From assembly GCA_965242845.1 (NCBI GenBank), contig CBDETC010000002.1, forward strand, positions 1-64,000: a DNA stretch of 64,000 nucleotides, given 5' to 3'. The notes under the pieces were generated by a model. That model did not search any database and was not told the DNA's origin. It saw nothing but the letters and a program-made list of their open reading frames with translations. Shown piece by piece: positions 34,366 through 42,805 of the stretch (position 1 is the stretch's first letter; each line of letters begins with the position of its first letter). The stretch is from RHLJ01 sp965242845. GTDB taxonomy: Bacteria > Bacteroidota > Rhodothermia > Balneolales > Balneolaceae. The position numbers were made by a program, and so were the translations under genes.

Positions 34366-35213
34366 TACCTAAGGTTTTGGTCTCGGTATTTCGCAAAAGC
34401 CTCTTTGATATGAACAAAACTAGGGTGTTCCGTTGGAAACATATGCTCATTTATTCGAGAAACGGGTAGAAGTTCTTTAATAGAGTTTGTAAGAAATACA
34501 CAATCCGCATCAAGCATATTCTCTAGTCGAAAACGACCCTGAATCACCGACATTTCAGGCTCTTTTTCTAGTAGCTTGATACATAGCTCTCTGGTTATTC
34601 CGGGATACAGATCACAATCAATAGAAGGAGTATAAACCTCAAAACCTTTCACCCAAAAAATATTGGCAATGGTTGTTTCGCTGATCAATCCATCTATAGT
34701 GGAGAGTAACGCATCATCGGCACCAGAGTCTGTTGCCTCTTTAGCCGCCAGGATATACGGTATTCCATTTGATAATTTAAATTCGCGGGTTAGCGCTTCA
34801 GATGGAATGGCTTTTGCACTTACTGTAGAAAGTGAAACTGATTCCGCACTCTTTGTCTGAGGAATCGAGATTGTCAGCCAATTTCCCCACTCACTATCTG
34901 TAGTATAGCCCCTTCTTCCTTCTCTCCAGCATTGAATCCGAATTATACAATCTGTATTGGTCTCATTATTGGCTTCGAGAAGCTCAAGAATCTTCCCTTT
35001 AAAATCCTGAAAAGTGAATGGGACCTTCATCCCTAAGTATTCTACACCGACCCTTAAACGGTCAAAATGAGCTTCCAGAGCTAAAAATTTTGCGTTATAC
35101 GACCTTAATGTTGTAAAGCAGCCATCCCCGTACATCATCCCACGATTCAATGGTGAGATTGAAATCTCATTTTCTGGCAATAGCTCTCCATTAAGAATGG
35201 CAAATCTAGTCAT
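34365..35213 (-). CDS. Class-IV aminotransferase-fold PLP enzyme
   Basis: A 282-residue fold-type IV PLP protein related to 4-amino-4-deoxychorismate lyase (PabC), branched-chain aminotransferase and D-amino-acid transaminase. Parts seen: NRGMMYGDGCFTTLRSYN, YILAAKEATDSGADDALL (with the PLP lysine), DGLISETTIANIFWV and TPSIDCDLYPGITRELCI. Lying next to folC favours PabC, the folate-pathway lyase, but sequence alone does not decide. It overlaps the thioredoxin-fold gene by 8 bases. Confidence 0.88.
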   Translation of the reverse strand: MTRFAILNGELLPENEISISPLNRGMMYGDGCFTTLRSYNAKFLALEAHFDRLRVGVEYLGMKVPFTFQDFKGKILELLEANNETNTDCIIRIQCWREGRRGYTTDSEWGNWLTISIPQTKSAESVSLSTVSAKAIPSEALTREFKLSNGIPYILAAKEATDSGADDALLSTIDGLISETTIANIFWVKGFEVYTPSIDCDLYPGITRELCIKLLEKEPEMSVIQGRFRLENMLDADCVFLTNSIKELLPVSRINEHMFPTEHPSFVHIKEAFAKYRDQNLR

Positions 35214-35733
35214 CCAGAAATGGGGCTAGTTGTTCAGGTAATTGATTGTCTTTATAACCAACCTGGATCATTATAGGCTCGCCTTGCTCATCCAAAATAA
35301 AATAACTCGGGATGCCCGGAACTCTCAGTTCATTATTCAACACCGTGCCATCTATGTAGTAAAAATCATATTCGTTATCCGGCACTTCTAATTCTTCAGT
35401 GGCATCCCGGACAAGAGCAGCAACCACATTCAGTTTGGTACCTCCGTGGGTTATTTCATCCAGTTCACTCATAAACTGTGAAGATTTTTCTGACCATGAT
35501 GCCCAGAAAAAAACCAGTGTTTCTTCTCCTGAAAATTCCTGTAGCCGAAGACTGTCGCTTTCAAAAATAAAAGGGTGTGGCTTAGTTAGTAGTTCACCAT
35601 AAGACTGGGCATAACTTAAAAACTGCTCCGTCCTTCTTTCGGAGAAATTGAAAGACGATATAGCTATAAAAATCATGGAGATAACTCCGCATACCAACAT
35701 GAATGGTACAAAGTACTTTTGGTCTAACTTCAT
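35206..35733 (-). CDS. Membrane-anchored thioredoxin-fold protein without CxxC
   Basis: A 175-residue protein with an N-terminal anchor (YFVPFMLVCGVISMIFIAI) and a TlpA/redoxin-like domain: RLQEFSGEETLVFFWASWSE, where the active-site WCxxC should be, then VPGIPSYFILDEQGEPI with the cis-proline. The site reads WSEKS, so both catalytic cysteines are missing and it cannot act as a classical thiol-disulfide reductase. A binding or chaperone role is possible. It is the first gene of a three-gene set with the aminotransferase and folC. Confidence 0.78.
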   Translation of the reverse strand: MKLDQKYFVPFMLVCGVISMIFIAISSFNFSERRTEQFLSYAQSYGELLTKPHPFIFESDSLRLQEFSGEETLVFFWASWSEKSSQFMSELDEITHGGTKLNVVAALVRDATEELEVPDNEYDFYYIDGTVLNNELRVPGIPSYFILDEQGEPIMIQVGYKDNQLPEQLAPFLDD

Positions 35734-35776
35734 AGAGCCAATTTAGGAACTTCCGAAAGAAAAAGAGACTGTTGTC

Positions 35777-37537
35777 TTAATTACAGTCAAGCTGAATTAC
35801 TTTTGAAGATAAAGGAGCAATAGAAACTGTTTCCTGTTCAATCTTCTCTCCCGAGAATAGATCAGTAGCATTACACGATGGTAACGAGACAGATTTTGTA
35901 GAATCACTCAGGTTTATGGAAACTAGAATTTTTGGCTCAGATTCCAATACCCGTTCAAATGAAATAAAACGCTCTTCTAATGCTCTGAATTGAGCACTCC
36001 CCTTCTTTAATGTTTCCGAATTATTCCGGATTTCTCCCAACTTTTTATAATACTCGAATAACTGCTCGTCAAAATTATTGGTGTCTCTAGGACGCTCCCA
36101 TCCATATGGATGATGTGTTTCGTCTTCATATGTAAGGTCTTGCCATACCATCGGTTTTCGATCATCAGGATCATCAGCCCCCCACATACCTGATTCTGTA
36201 CCGTAATAGATCATAGGAGCACCCTTCCAGGTATATTGGAATAGTGCCACAAGTCTTTGGATTGATCGTTCTCTTTCGTCAGGCTTTCTTACCTCATATT
36301 CTTCGTTAGGATAGGAATCCGGGTTATAGGCCTGGCCTTTGTTAACCACAGAAGTAGCTAGACGGGAAGTATCATGAGAATCCATCAGGTTTTGAAGCAC
36401 ATCTAAACTGGCTTCCGGATAATCGTTTTCGATGTCTTTTAACCTGCTTTCAAACTCTTCTGAAGAAATTGCTTCATCAATCATGAATAGTTTTACAGCA
36501 TCTGTAAAACGGTAATTCATGACAGAAGTGAACATATCCGTGGTTATAAACTCTTTGGCTTCATCTGTCCAGATTTCTGCAACCGTGATAGCTTCAGGGT
36601 TAATATCACGCACGAAAGCATGCCAGTCTCTCCAGAAATTTTTCCCGACTTCTGAGGCCACATCCAAGCGCCACCCATCTACTCCATCACTTGGATCTCC
36701 ATCCCCATTAGGGTCCATCCATCTTCTGGTAACTTCAAAAATATGCTGCTTGACTGGATCTGATAAATTCTCGTTTTCTTCTCTATACACAGGAAGGCCT
36801 TTGAAACCCCACCATCCTTCATAATCGAATTCATTTTCCGGGGTATTCGGATCATCAAATGACGTAACGATATACCAGTCTTTATATAGTGAATTCTCCT
36901 GGTTTTCCACTAAATCCTGAAAAGCCCAAAATTCTGTCCCCGTATGGTTGAACACACCATCAATTACAATTTTAATTCCTCTGGCATGAGCTTCTTCTAT
37001 CAACTGTAGAAAAAGCTTATCCCCTTCTGTCCACCCCCATGTTTCCGGGTTACCGGGATCTTCGGCTAAAATTTGTTCTACATCTCCTTCTGGATCGGGA
37101 CCAAAATTTCGATCAATATGATGGTAATAACTAGCATCATACTTATGCATACTTTGTGCATCAAAAACAGGATTGAAGTAAATAACTCCTACTCCCAATT
37201 CTTTTATATAGTCCAGTTTATCAATCACTCCCTGAAGGTCTCCCCCATATCTTCTTTCCCGGACAATAGAATAAAAATCATCGGAGTGATTCTCTTCCCA
37301 TACATCCCTTTTGTACCAATCCTGGGTCCATGGAGTAATGGTCCAACCCTCTGGGCCTCTGGCTCTCTCTCGATTTGGCTGATTATTTGGGTCACCATCT
37401 CTGAAACGTTCAGGGAAAATCTGGTACCAAACTACTCCTTCGGCCCAATCAGGAGAAATGAATTCTTCGTCTTTTTCTGGTGCGCAGGAACCTACTGCTA
37501 AAATAATAATGAGTAGTAAAAGCAGGCTCCTGTTCAT
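35777..37537 (-). CDS. GH13 alpha-amylase-family lipoprotein (cyclomaltodextrinase/neopullulanase-like)
   Basis: A 586-residue lipoprotein (lipobox VGSC). GH13 regions are complete: I VIDGVFNHTG, II DGWRLDVASEV (nucleophile Asp), III ITVAEIWTDE (acid/base Glu) and IV LMDSHDTSR. WAEGVVWYQIFPERFRDGD is typical of the cyclomaltodextrinase/neopullulanase branch, which cleaves short alpha-glucans. Likely periplasmic or surface. Last gene of the LacI-headed operon, 10 bases after the transporter gene. Confidence 0.93.
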   Translation of the reverse strand: MNRSLLLLLIIILAVGSCAPEKDEEFISPDWAEGVVWYQIFPERFRDGDPNNQPNRERARGPEGWTITPWTQDWYKRDVWEENHSDDFYSIVRERRYGGDLQGVIDKLDYIKELGVGVIYFNPVFDAQSMHKYDASYYHHIDRNFGPDPEGDVEQILAEDPGNPETWGWTEGDKLFLQLIEEAHARGIKIVIDGVFNHTGTEFWAFQDLVENQENSLYKDWYIVTSFDDPNTPENEFDYEGWWGFKGLPVYREENENLSDPVKQHIFEVTRRWMDPNGDGDPSDGVDGWRLDVASEVGKNFWRDWHAFVRDINPEAITVAEIWTDEAKEFITTDMFTSVMNYRFTDAVKLFMIDEAISSEEFESRLKDIENDYPEASLDVLQNLMDSHDTSRLATSVVNKGQAYNPDSYPNEEYEVRKPDERERSIQRLVALFQYTWKGAPMIYYGTESGMWGADDPDDRKPMVWQDLTYEDETHHPYGWERPRDTNNFDEQLFEYYKKLGEIRNNSETLKKGSAQFRALEERFISFERVLESEPKILVSINLSDSTKSVSLPSCNATDLFSGEKIEQETVSIAPLSSKVIQLDCN

Positions 37538-37546
37538 GGTAATACC

Positions 37547-39058
37547 TTAAGTAGAAGCTACACCTGTTTCGTCGTCGATTCTTAAGCAAAGCAGTCCGGC
37601 TACAATCATCGAAACACCACCAGTAACCAGTATCATAACTGTTTGACCTCCAAAGAAGGTTGTGAGTATGAAGCCAAGCAGAGATGCGGCCAGGATTTGA
37701 GGAATCACAATAAAGAAGTTAAATACTCCCATATAATAACCCATTTTATCTGCTGGAATAGAACCTGAAAGGATGGCATAAGGCATAGAAAGAATACTTG
37801 CCCAGGCAATACCCACACCTACCATGCTCAACCATAGAAGATTCGGTTCAGATATAAAATAGATGGATATCAAACCAATCCCTCCAAAAAACAACGCAAT
37901 CATGTGTGTAATTTTTCTACTCGTCTTTCTTGCTACCCATGGAAGAAGGATAGCTGCCAGAGCTGCAATTCCATTATAGCCCCCAAACAGGTTACTTACC
38001 ATATCTGCGCCTTGGTTGTATAGCAACGAGGTAGTATCATCAGTGCCATATATGTGGGAAGTAACTGCAGAAGTGGTATAAATCCACATTGAGAATAATG
38101 CAAACCAGGTAAAGAACTGAACTATGGCCAGTTGTACCATGGTTTTGGGCATAGAATTAAAATCCTTAACGATATGAACTAAAGCAGATTTAGTATGACC
38201 TTTTCTAGTTAGTGCAGATCCAATCAAATGCACCAATCCAAAGAAAACCAAACCTCCTCCCAATACATGCAATTGCTGATCAATCCCAGATAATGCTACA
38301 TAAAGAGAAAAAGCGGCACCAATAACGATAGAAATCATTCCAATCTTGGTGAATTTCTTTGTGAAGAATTCCTCGTCATCAGAAGCCATTGCCGGCTCAT
38401 CATGATTTTCATCTTCTTCGGGCGGATATTCTTTTGTACTAAAGACCGTCCACATCACCGTGATAAAATACATAGCTGCTCCAATGTAGAACGAGTATTT
38501 AACCGATGGAGGAATAACTCCTTCCGGAGCAGTATTCGGAATGTTTAACCAATTGGCAAAAATCCATGGCAGAAAAGACGCTACAAGAGCACCTATTCCA
38601 ATAAAGAAGCTCTGCATTGCGAATCCTGAAGTACGCTGTTCATCAGGTAACAAATCTCCAACAAAAGCTCTGAATGGTTCCATTGTGATGTTGATAGAAG
38701 CATCCATAATCCAGAGTACACCAACTGCTATCCAAAGCGCAGCTGAGTTTGGCATTGCAACCAATGCAATAGCCCCAGTGACCGCCCCCAATGCGAAATA
38801 AGGCCGCCTTCTACCCCATTTAGGCAGCCAGGTCCTGTCTGAGTAATATCCAATAATCGGCTGAACGATAAGGCCTGTTACAGGTGCTGCAAGCCAGTAA
38901 ATTGCTAAACTGGAAGTATCAGCTCCCAACGTTTCAAAAATTCTACTGGTGTTTGCATTCTGGAGTGCGAAACCCATTTGAATTCCCAGGAATCCAAAGC
39001 TCATGTTCCAGATTTGCCAAAAGTTTAGCCTTGGTCTTTGATTGGATAAGTCAGACAT
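37547..39058 (-). CDS. MFS sugar transporter, SLC45/GPH-like (maltose/maltodextrin)
   Basis: A 503-residue inner-membrane protein with about 12 helices. FWQIWNMSFGFLGIQMGFAL at the N-terminus, VQPIIGYYSDRTWLPKWGRR (the loop 2-3 signature) and the central charged loop (DENHDEPAMASDDEEFF) match the SLC45-type sugar:proton symporters. Placed among four GH13 genes it most likely takes up maltose or short maltodextrins from the periplasm. Substrate is inferred from context. Confidence 0.9.
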   Translation of the reverse strand: MSDLSNQRPRLNFWQIWNMSFGFLGIQMGFALQNANTSRIFETLGADTSSLAIYWLAAPVTGLIVQPIIGYYSDRTWLPKWGRRRPYFALGAVTGAIALVAMPNSAALWIAVGVLWIMDASINITMEPFRAFVGDLLPDEQRTSGFAMQSFFIGIGALVASFLPWIFANWLNIPNTAPEGVIPPSVKYSFYIGAAMYFITVMWTVFSTKEYPPEEDENHDEPAMASDDEEFFTKKFTKIGMISIVIGAAFSLYVALSGIDQQLHVLGGGLVFFGLVHLIGSALTRKGHTKSALVHIVKDFNSMPKTMVQLAIVQFFTWFALFSMWIYTTSAVTSHIYGTDDTTSLLYNQGADMVSNLFGGYNGIAALAAILLPWVARKTSRKITHMIALFFGGIGLISIYFISEPNLLWLSMVGVGIAWASILSMPYAILSGSIPADKMGYYMGVFNFFIVIPQILAASLLGFILTTFFGGQTVMILVTGGVSMIVAGLLCLRIDDETGVAST

Positions 39059-39078
39059 CCTATTCGATTTTAGGTTAA

Positions 39079-40446
39079 TTATTTAGTGGCTAGAATAAAC
39101 CATTTGTGTGGTGGCAGCTCCAGGTCATAGGTGTTTTCACCTTCCGAATTGAACTCCCCTTCAGTCACTCCATATTTGGCATACACACTTGAAGACCAAA
39201 CTGGAACTGAAATCTGCTTCGCTTCATTAGAATTATTGATAGCTACAATTACCTGGTGCTCATCTTTCTTTCTGGTAAAAGCGTACGTTTCAGCAGGTGA
39301 TTCAATTCTGGTGAAGTCACCACCATAGCTGCCATTCCAAAGCGCTTGATTTTCAGTATTGAGCTGGAGCAGGAAGCGATAGAAATCCTCATAAGCATAG
39401 TCTTTCCACTCAATTTCATCCTTCTCGAAGAACTCGAGTTGCTTGTCCAGTATTGATTCCTGTCCATTATAGATTAAAGGCATTCCAGAAACTGTTGCTG
39501 ACAACACTGCAAAATTCTGGAAGTTTGCTCCATACATACCTGGATCGGTACCATTCCAGGAATTTTCATCATGATTACTAGTGAAATACATTCGATAGCC
39601 ATTTGAAGGGAATCGTTTGGCGTCTTCTGCAAAAAGTGCGTCTAAATCTTCGAAGCTTTGTTCACCTTTTGCAATTTCACGGATGATATGAGCATACTGC
39701 CATGCGTAATTCATATCAAATGCTTCGATGAGAAGCTCAGGTTCACCATCTTCAGCTAGCATGAAAACATCCTTCACTTCCTCTAGTTCAGCGATTGCAT
39801 CAATCCAGAAATCGGTTGGAACCATTCCAGCTACATCACATCGGTAGCCATCAATATCAAACTCACGTACCCAATACACCAATGCGTCGATCATCGCTGC
39901 ACGCATATCCTCATTACCGTAATTCAGATCGATAACATCGCTCCAATCCTCTACAGGAGGTTGAAAATTCCCTTCATCATCCAGATTGTACCAGTCTTTG
40001 TTTTCGGTCCAGGCATTATCCCACGAAGAATGATTGGCTACCCAGTCAATAATTATTTTGAAACCCATCTCATGCGCTTCATCTACCAGGGCTTTAAAAT
40101 CTTCCTCGGTACCAAACTCTGGATTTATACCCTTGTAGTCCTTAATAGAGTAATAGCTGCCCAGCGTACCTTTCCGGTTAAGTTCTCCAATGGGTTGGAT
40201 AGGCATAAGCCATAAAATCTTTACACCCATATTTTTGAGCCTTGGAAGGTCTTCGCGAAATGCATTAAAAGTTCCTTCAGGGGTATATTGCCTAATGTTT
40301 ACTTCATAAATATTCGCATTTTTACTCCAGTCCGGATGTTCAACTTTACTTAGTTGAGGACCTTGTTCTTGTTGTTGTGTCTGACACCCAACAACAAAAA
40401 GTCCCAGGATTGCTATTAGGATAAATGAACGGGTCAAAGACTTCAT
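39079..40446 (-). CDS. GH13 alpha-amylase-family lipoprotein (short)
   Basis: A 455-residue lipoprotein (lipobox VVGC). GH13 regions: I IIDWVANHSS, II DGYRCDVAG, III FMLAEDGEP and IV FTSNHDENSW. The body starts directly at the barrel (NANIYEVNIRQYTPEGTF) with no added binding module, and ends with a small beta domain closing ELPPHKWFILA. It is the most compact of the four amylases. Expected to cut alpha-1,4 glucans on or below the outer membrane. Confidence 0.93.
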   Translation of the reverse strand: MKSLTRSFILIAILGLFVVGCQTQQQEQGPQLSKVEHPDWSKNANIYEVNIRQYTPEGTFNAFREDLPRLKNMGVKILWLMPIQPIGELNRKGTLGSYYSIKDYKGINPEFGTEEDFKALVDEAHEMGFKIIIDWVANHSSWDNAWTENKDWYNLDDEGNFQPPVEDWSDVIDLNYGNEDMRAAMIDALVYWVREFDIDGYRCDVAGMVPTDFWIDAIAELEEVKDVFMLAEDGEPELLIEAFDMNYAWQYAHIIREIAKGEQSFEDLDALFAEDAKRFPSNGYRMYFTSNHDENSWNGTDPGMYGANFQNFAVLSATVSGMPLIYNGQESILDKQLEFFEKDEIEWKDYAYEDFYRFLLQLNTENQALWNGSYGGDFTRIESPAETYAFTRKKDEHQVIVAINNSNEAKQISVPVWSSSVYAKYGVTEGEFNSEGENTYDLELPPHKWFILATK

Positions 40447-40455
40447 GATTAGTTT

Positions 40456-42804
40456 CTAGAGGGTTAGAATTTCAAAGCTATTGGTAGGCAGAGTGATTGT
40501 AAGAGTCTGTCCTGAAATAGAAAAATCGTTGCCAAACTGAGCAGTTAATCCGGTGTAGTCGTAGTCATCTCTTAGTGGAACCTCAATCGTCTGAGTTCCA
40601 TCTGCCTTGTTAAATACAACCACAACCTGTTGATTAAAATATGCCCTTGAATATGCTAATTGATGCTCATCTACTTTATGAAATTTGAAGTCACCATAAA
40701 GAAGAGGCATGTTTGAATTTCGAAGTTTTGTCAGCTGTGCAAATCGATTGCGAGTCGAAAGTTCATTGGTGTTTAACTCTTCGTCATCGAATTGCATCCA
40801 GCGTCTGTTATCTGGATCATTAGCACCTGGCTGACCAAATTCATCGGCCTGGTAGGTTACCGGAATTCCCGGAATTGTCATGTTCCAGGCATGGAGCATG
40901 GCTAGTCGATCGTATGCAAAAGCCTGTGGATCGCCTATTTCTCTTGTCCATCCAGCCAACTTTGCATCTTCAGCCCAGGAAACTTCTCCACTCGTATATG
41001 TGATGAACCTTGCCTTGTCATGGTTACCTGAGATATAGCCCATCAGGTTATGATTGCCATAATAATTGAAGCTTTGCTGAAGCTGACTGCTCAATCCTTC
41101 GAAGGAATTATCCTGTCCAAAAGCATTTACAGCTGCATCATACATTCCAAAATCGAACTGAGAATCAAGCATCCCAGAGTTGATATAGCTGGCAATCAAC
41201 TCCCTGCTTCCATAAGTCTCGCCAACCTGGTAAACCTGCTTCCCCGTCTTCATGGTTACTTCTTCTTTCACCTTTCGGGTAAGGGTTCTCCAGAATTCTA
41301 ATTGAATATGCTTGGTAGCATCATGCCGGAATCCATCTAAATCGAACTCGGTCACCCAATACAGAGCGGAATCGGTCATTGTTTCTATTACCTCTGGGTT
41401 AGAGAAATCCAGGGAAGGCATGAACACATCAAACCAGGTAGTAAGTCTTTGCTCATCCCATAATTCAGTATTTAGACGTCCGTCAGGTAAATATAAATCG
41501 GTTGCCCAATCCGGGTTATTTTGATACACCGGGTGGAGCTCATGTACATGGTTAGCTACATAATCAAGGATGACATTCATTCCATTTTCATGTGCTACAT
41601 CAAGAAGCTCTTTAAACTCTTCTGCTGTACCAAAGCGATGGTCTGTTTTTGATGATGAAACAGGCCAATAGCCATGATACCCTGAGAATTTAGTTTCCAA
41701 CCCACCTTTATCCCAGAGACCATAAGCATCTTCAGGATTTTGAGAAATCGGAGATAGCCAAAGAGTATTTACTCCAATCTTGTCGAAATAACCACTTTGG
41801 ATGGTTTGTGTGATTCCTGCAAAATCACCACCGTAATAATTGGCCTTCGGATGAATATCCGGATCGTCTACTTTCTTAGTATTTCCCTCATTTCCATCTT
41901 TGAAACGGTCAATAAGCACGAAATACATATTCCAGGTATGAAAATCGTGGCGCGTAAGCTGATCGGCTCTTTGTACTACCTGTCCATTTTGTAACGGAAT
42001 CAATACATCATTTGAAACCCCTTCGTCATTATATGCCCAGGCTCTTAGATACGATCGATCCATTTCAGAAGCTTCCATGGGTATTTTTACGCTAAATAAC
42101 TCTCCAGTCTGGGTAATATCAAGTGCTTTATTTTGCCAAAAAATAATAGTGCCCTCTCCATTTTGGAGACGTAGCGTCAACTCTGAATCGTCAAAAGAAC
42201 TGGTAGAAAGCGTAGGCTTTTCCGCATCCTGATCACCAACAGTAAGCAAGGAATTCCTGCCACCTAATCCATTTGAAACGCTGTTCGGATTGGAAGAGTC
42301 TACTAACTCATTTCCATCTACTACAAATAAATACTGGTAAATCCCTTTACTTATCAGCATAGATGTTTTCCATACATCTCCGTCTTTTTCTAAGACTGTT
42401 GAGGCAGGATTCCAGTTGTTCATTTCACCTTTGAGTTGAACTACCTGATATTCTCTTCCCTCGGGATCAAAAACTAACTCAACCTGTTCTTTTTCGGATT
42501 TCTTTAGCAGAATAGAGTAATCCTTTCCATTGGCAGTGATTGATAACACATCTAGAGGATTATCGAGGGAACCCGTAAGAGTTACCATTCCATCTCCTGA
42601 CCTTTCAGCAGTTAACCCGCTTGGAGCGGAGATATCTGAAACTGAGGAAGCATCTATAAAGAAATCCTCGAGCACGATTTCTGTTTGATCATAACCCAGA
42701 TTGATTGGGCTTGCCAATCCTATGATTTCTGATTCCAGGTTATTTCCAGTATTACATGCGGAAAGAATAAATGCGGTTAGAACAAATCCCCAGATCTTGC
42801 TCAT
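40456..42804 (-). CDS. GH13 alpha-amylase-family lipoprotein with glycogen-binding domain
   Basis: A 782-residue lipoprotein (lipobox LSAC). After an N-terminal beta domain comes a CBM48/AMPK-like glycogen-binding module at about residues 115-185 (VVQLKGEMNNWNPASTVLEK, IYQYLFVVDG), a second beta domain, and the GH13 barrel with VILDYVANHVHELHPVY, LDGFRHDATKHI, YQVGETYGSRELI and YISGNHDKARF. The order recalls MalS-like (GH13_19) amylases. The gap to the T9SS amylase gene is one base. Confidence 0.92.
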   Translation of the reverse strand: MSKIWGFVLTAFILSACNTGNNLESEIIGLASPINLGYDQTEIVLEDFFIDASSVSDISAPSGLTAERSGDGMVTLTGSLDNPLDVLSITANGKDYSILLKKSEKEQVELVFDPEGREYQVVQLKGEMNNWNPASTVLEKDGDVWKTSMLISKGIYQYLFVVDGNELVDSSNPNSVSNGLGGRNSLLTVGDQDAEKPTLSTSSFDDSELTLRLQNGEGTIIFWQNKALDITQTGELFSVKIPMEASEMDRSYLRAWAYNDEGVSNDVLIPLQNGQVVQRADQLTRHDFHTWNMYFVLIDRFKDGNEGNTKKVDDPDIHPKANYYGGDFAGITQTIQSGYFDKIGVNTLWLSPISQNPEDAYGLWDKGGLETKFSGYHGYWPVSSSKTDHRFGTAEEFKELLDVAHENGMNVILDYVANHVHELHPVYQNNPDWATDLYLPDGRLNTELWDEQRLTTWFDVFMPSLDFSNPEVIETMTDSALYWVTEFDLDGFRHDATKHIQLEFWRTLTRKVKEEVTMKTGKQVYQVGETYGSRELIASYINSGMLDSQFDFGMYDAAVNAFGQDNSFEGLSSQLQQSFNYYGNHNLMGYISGNHDKARFITYTSGEVSWAEDAKLAGWTREIGDPQAFAYDRLAMLHAWNMTIPGIPVTYQADEFGQPGANDPDNRRWMQFDDEELNTNELSTRNRFAQLTKLRNSNMPLLYGDFKFHKVDEHQLAYSRAYFNQQVVVVFNKADGTQTIEVPLRDDYDYTGLTAQFGNDFSISGQTLTITLPTNSFEILTL

Positions 42805-42805
42805 C

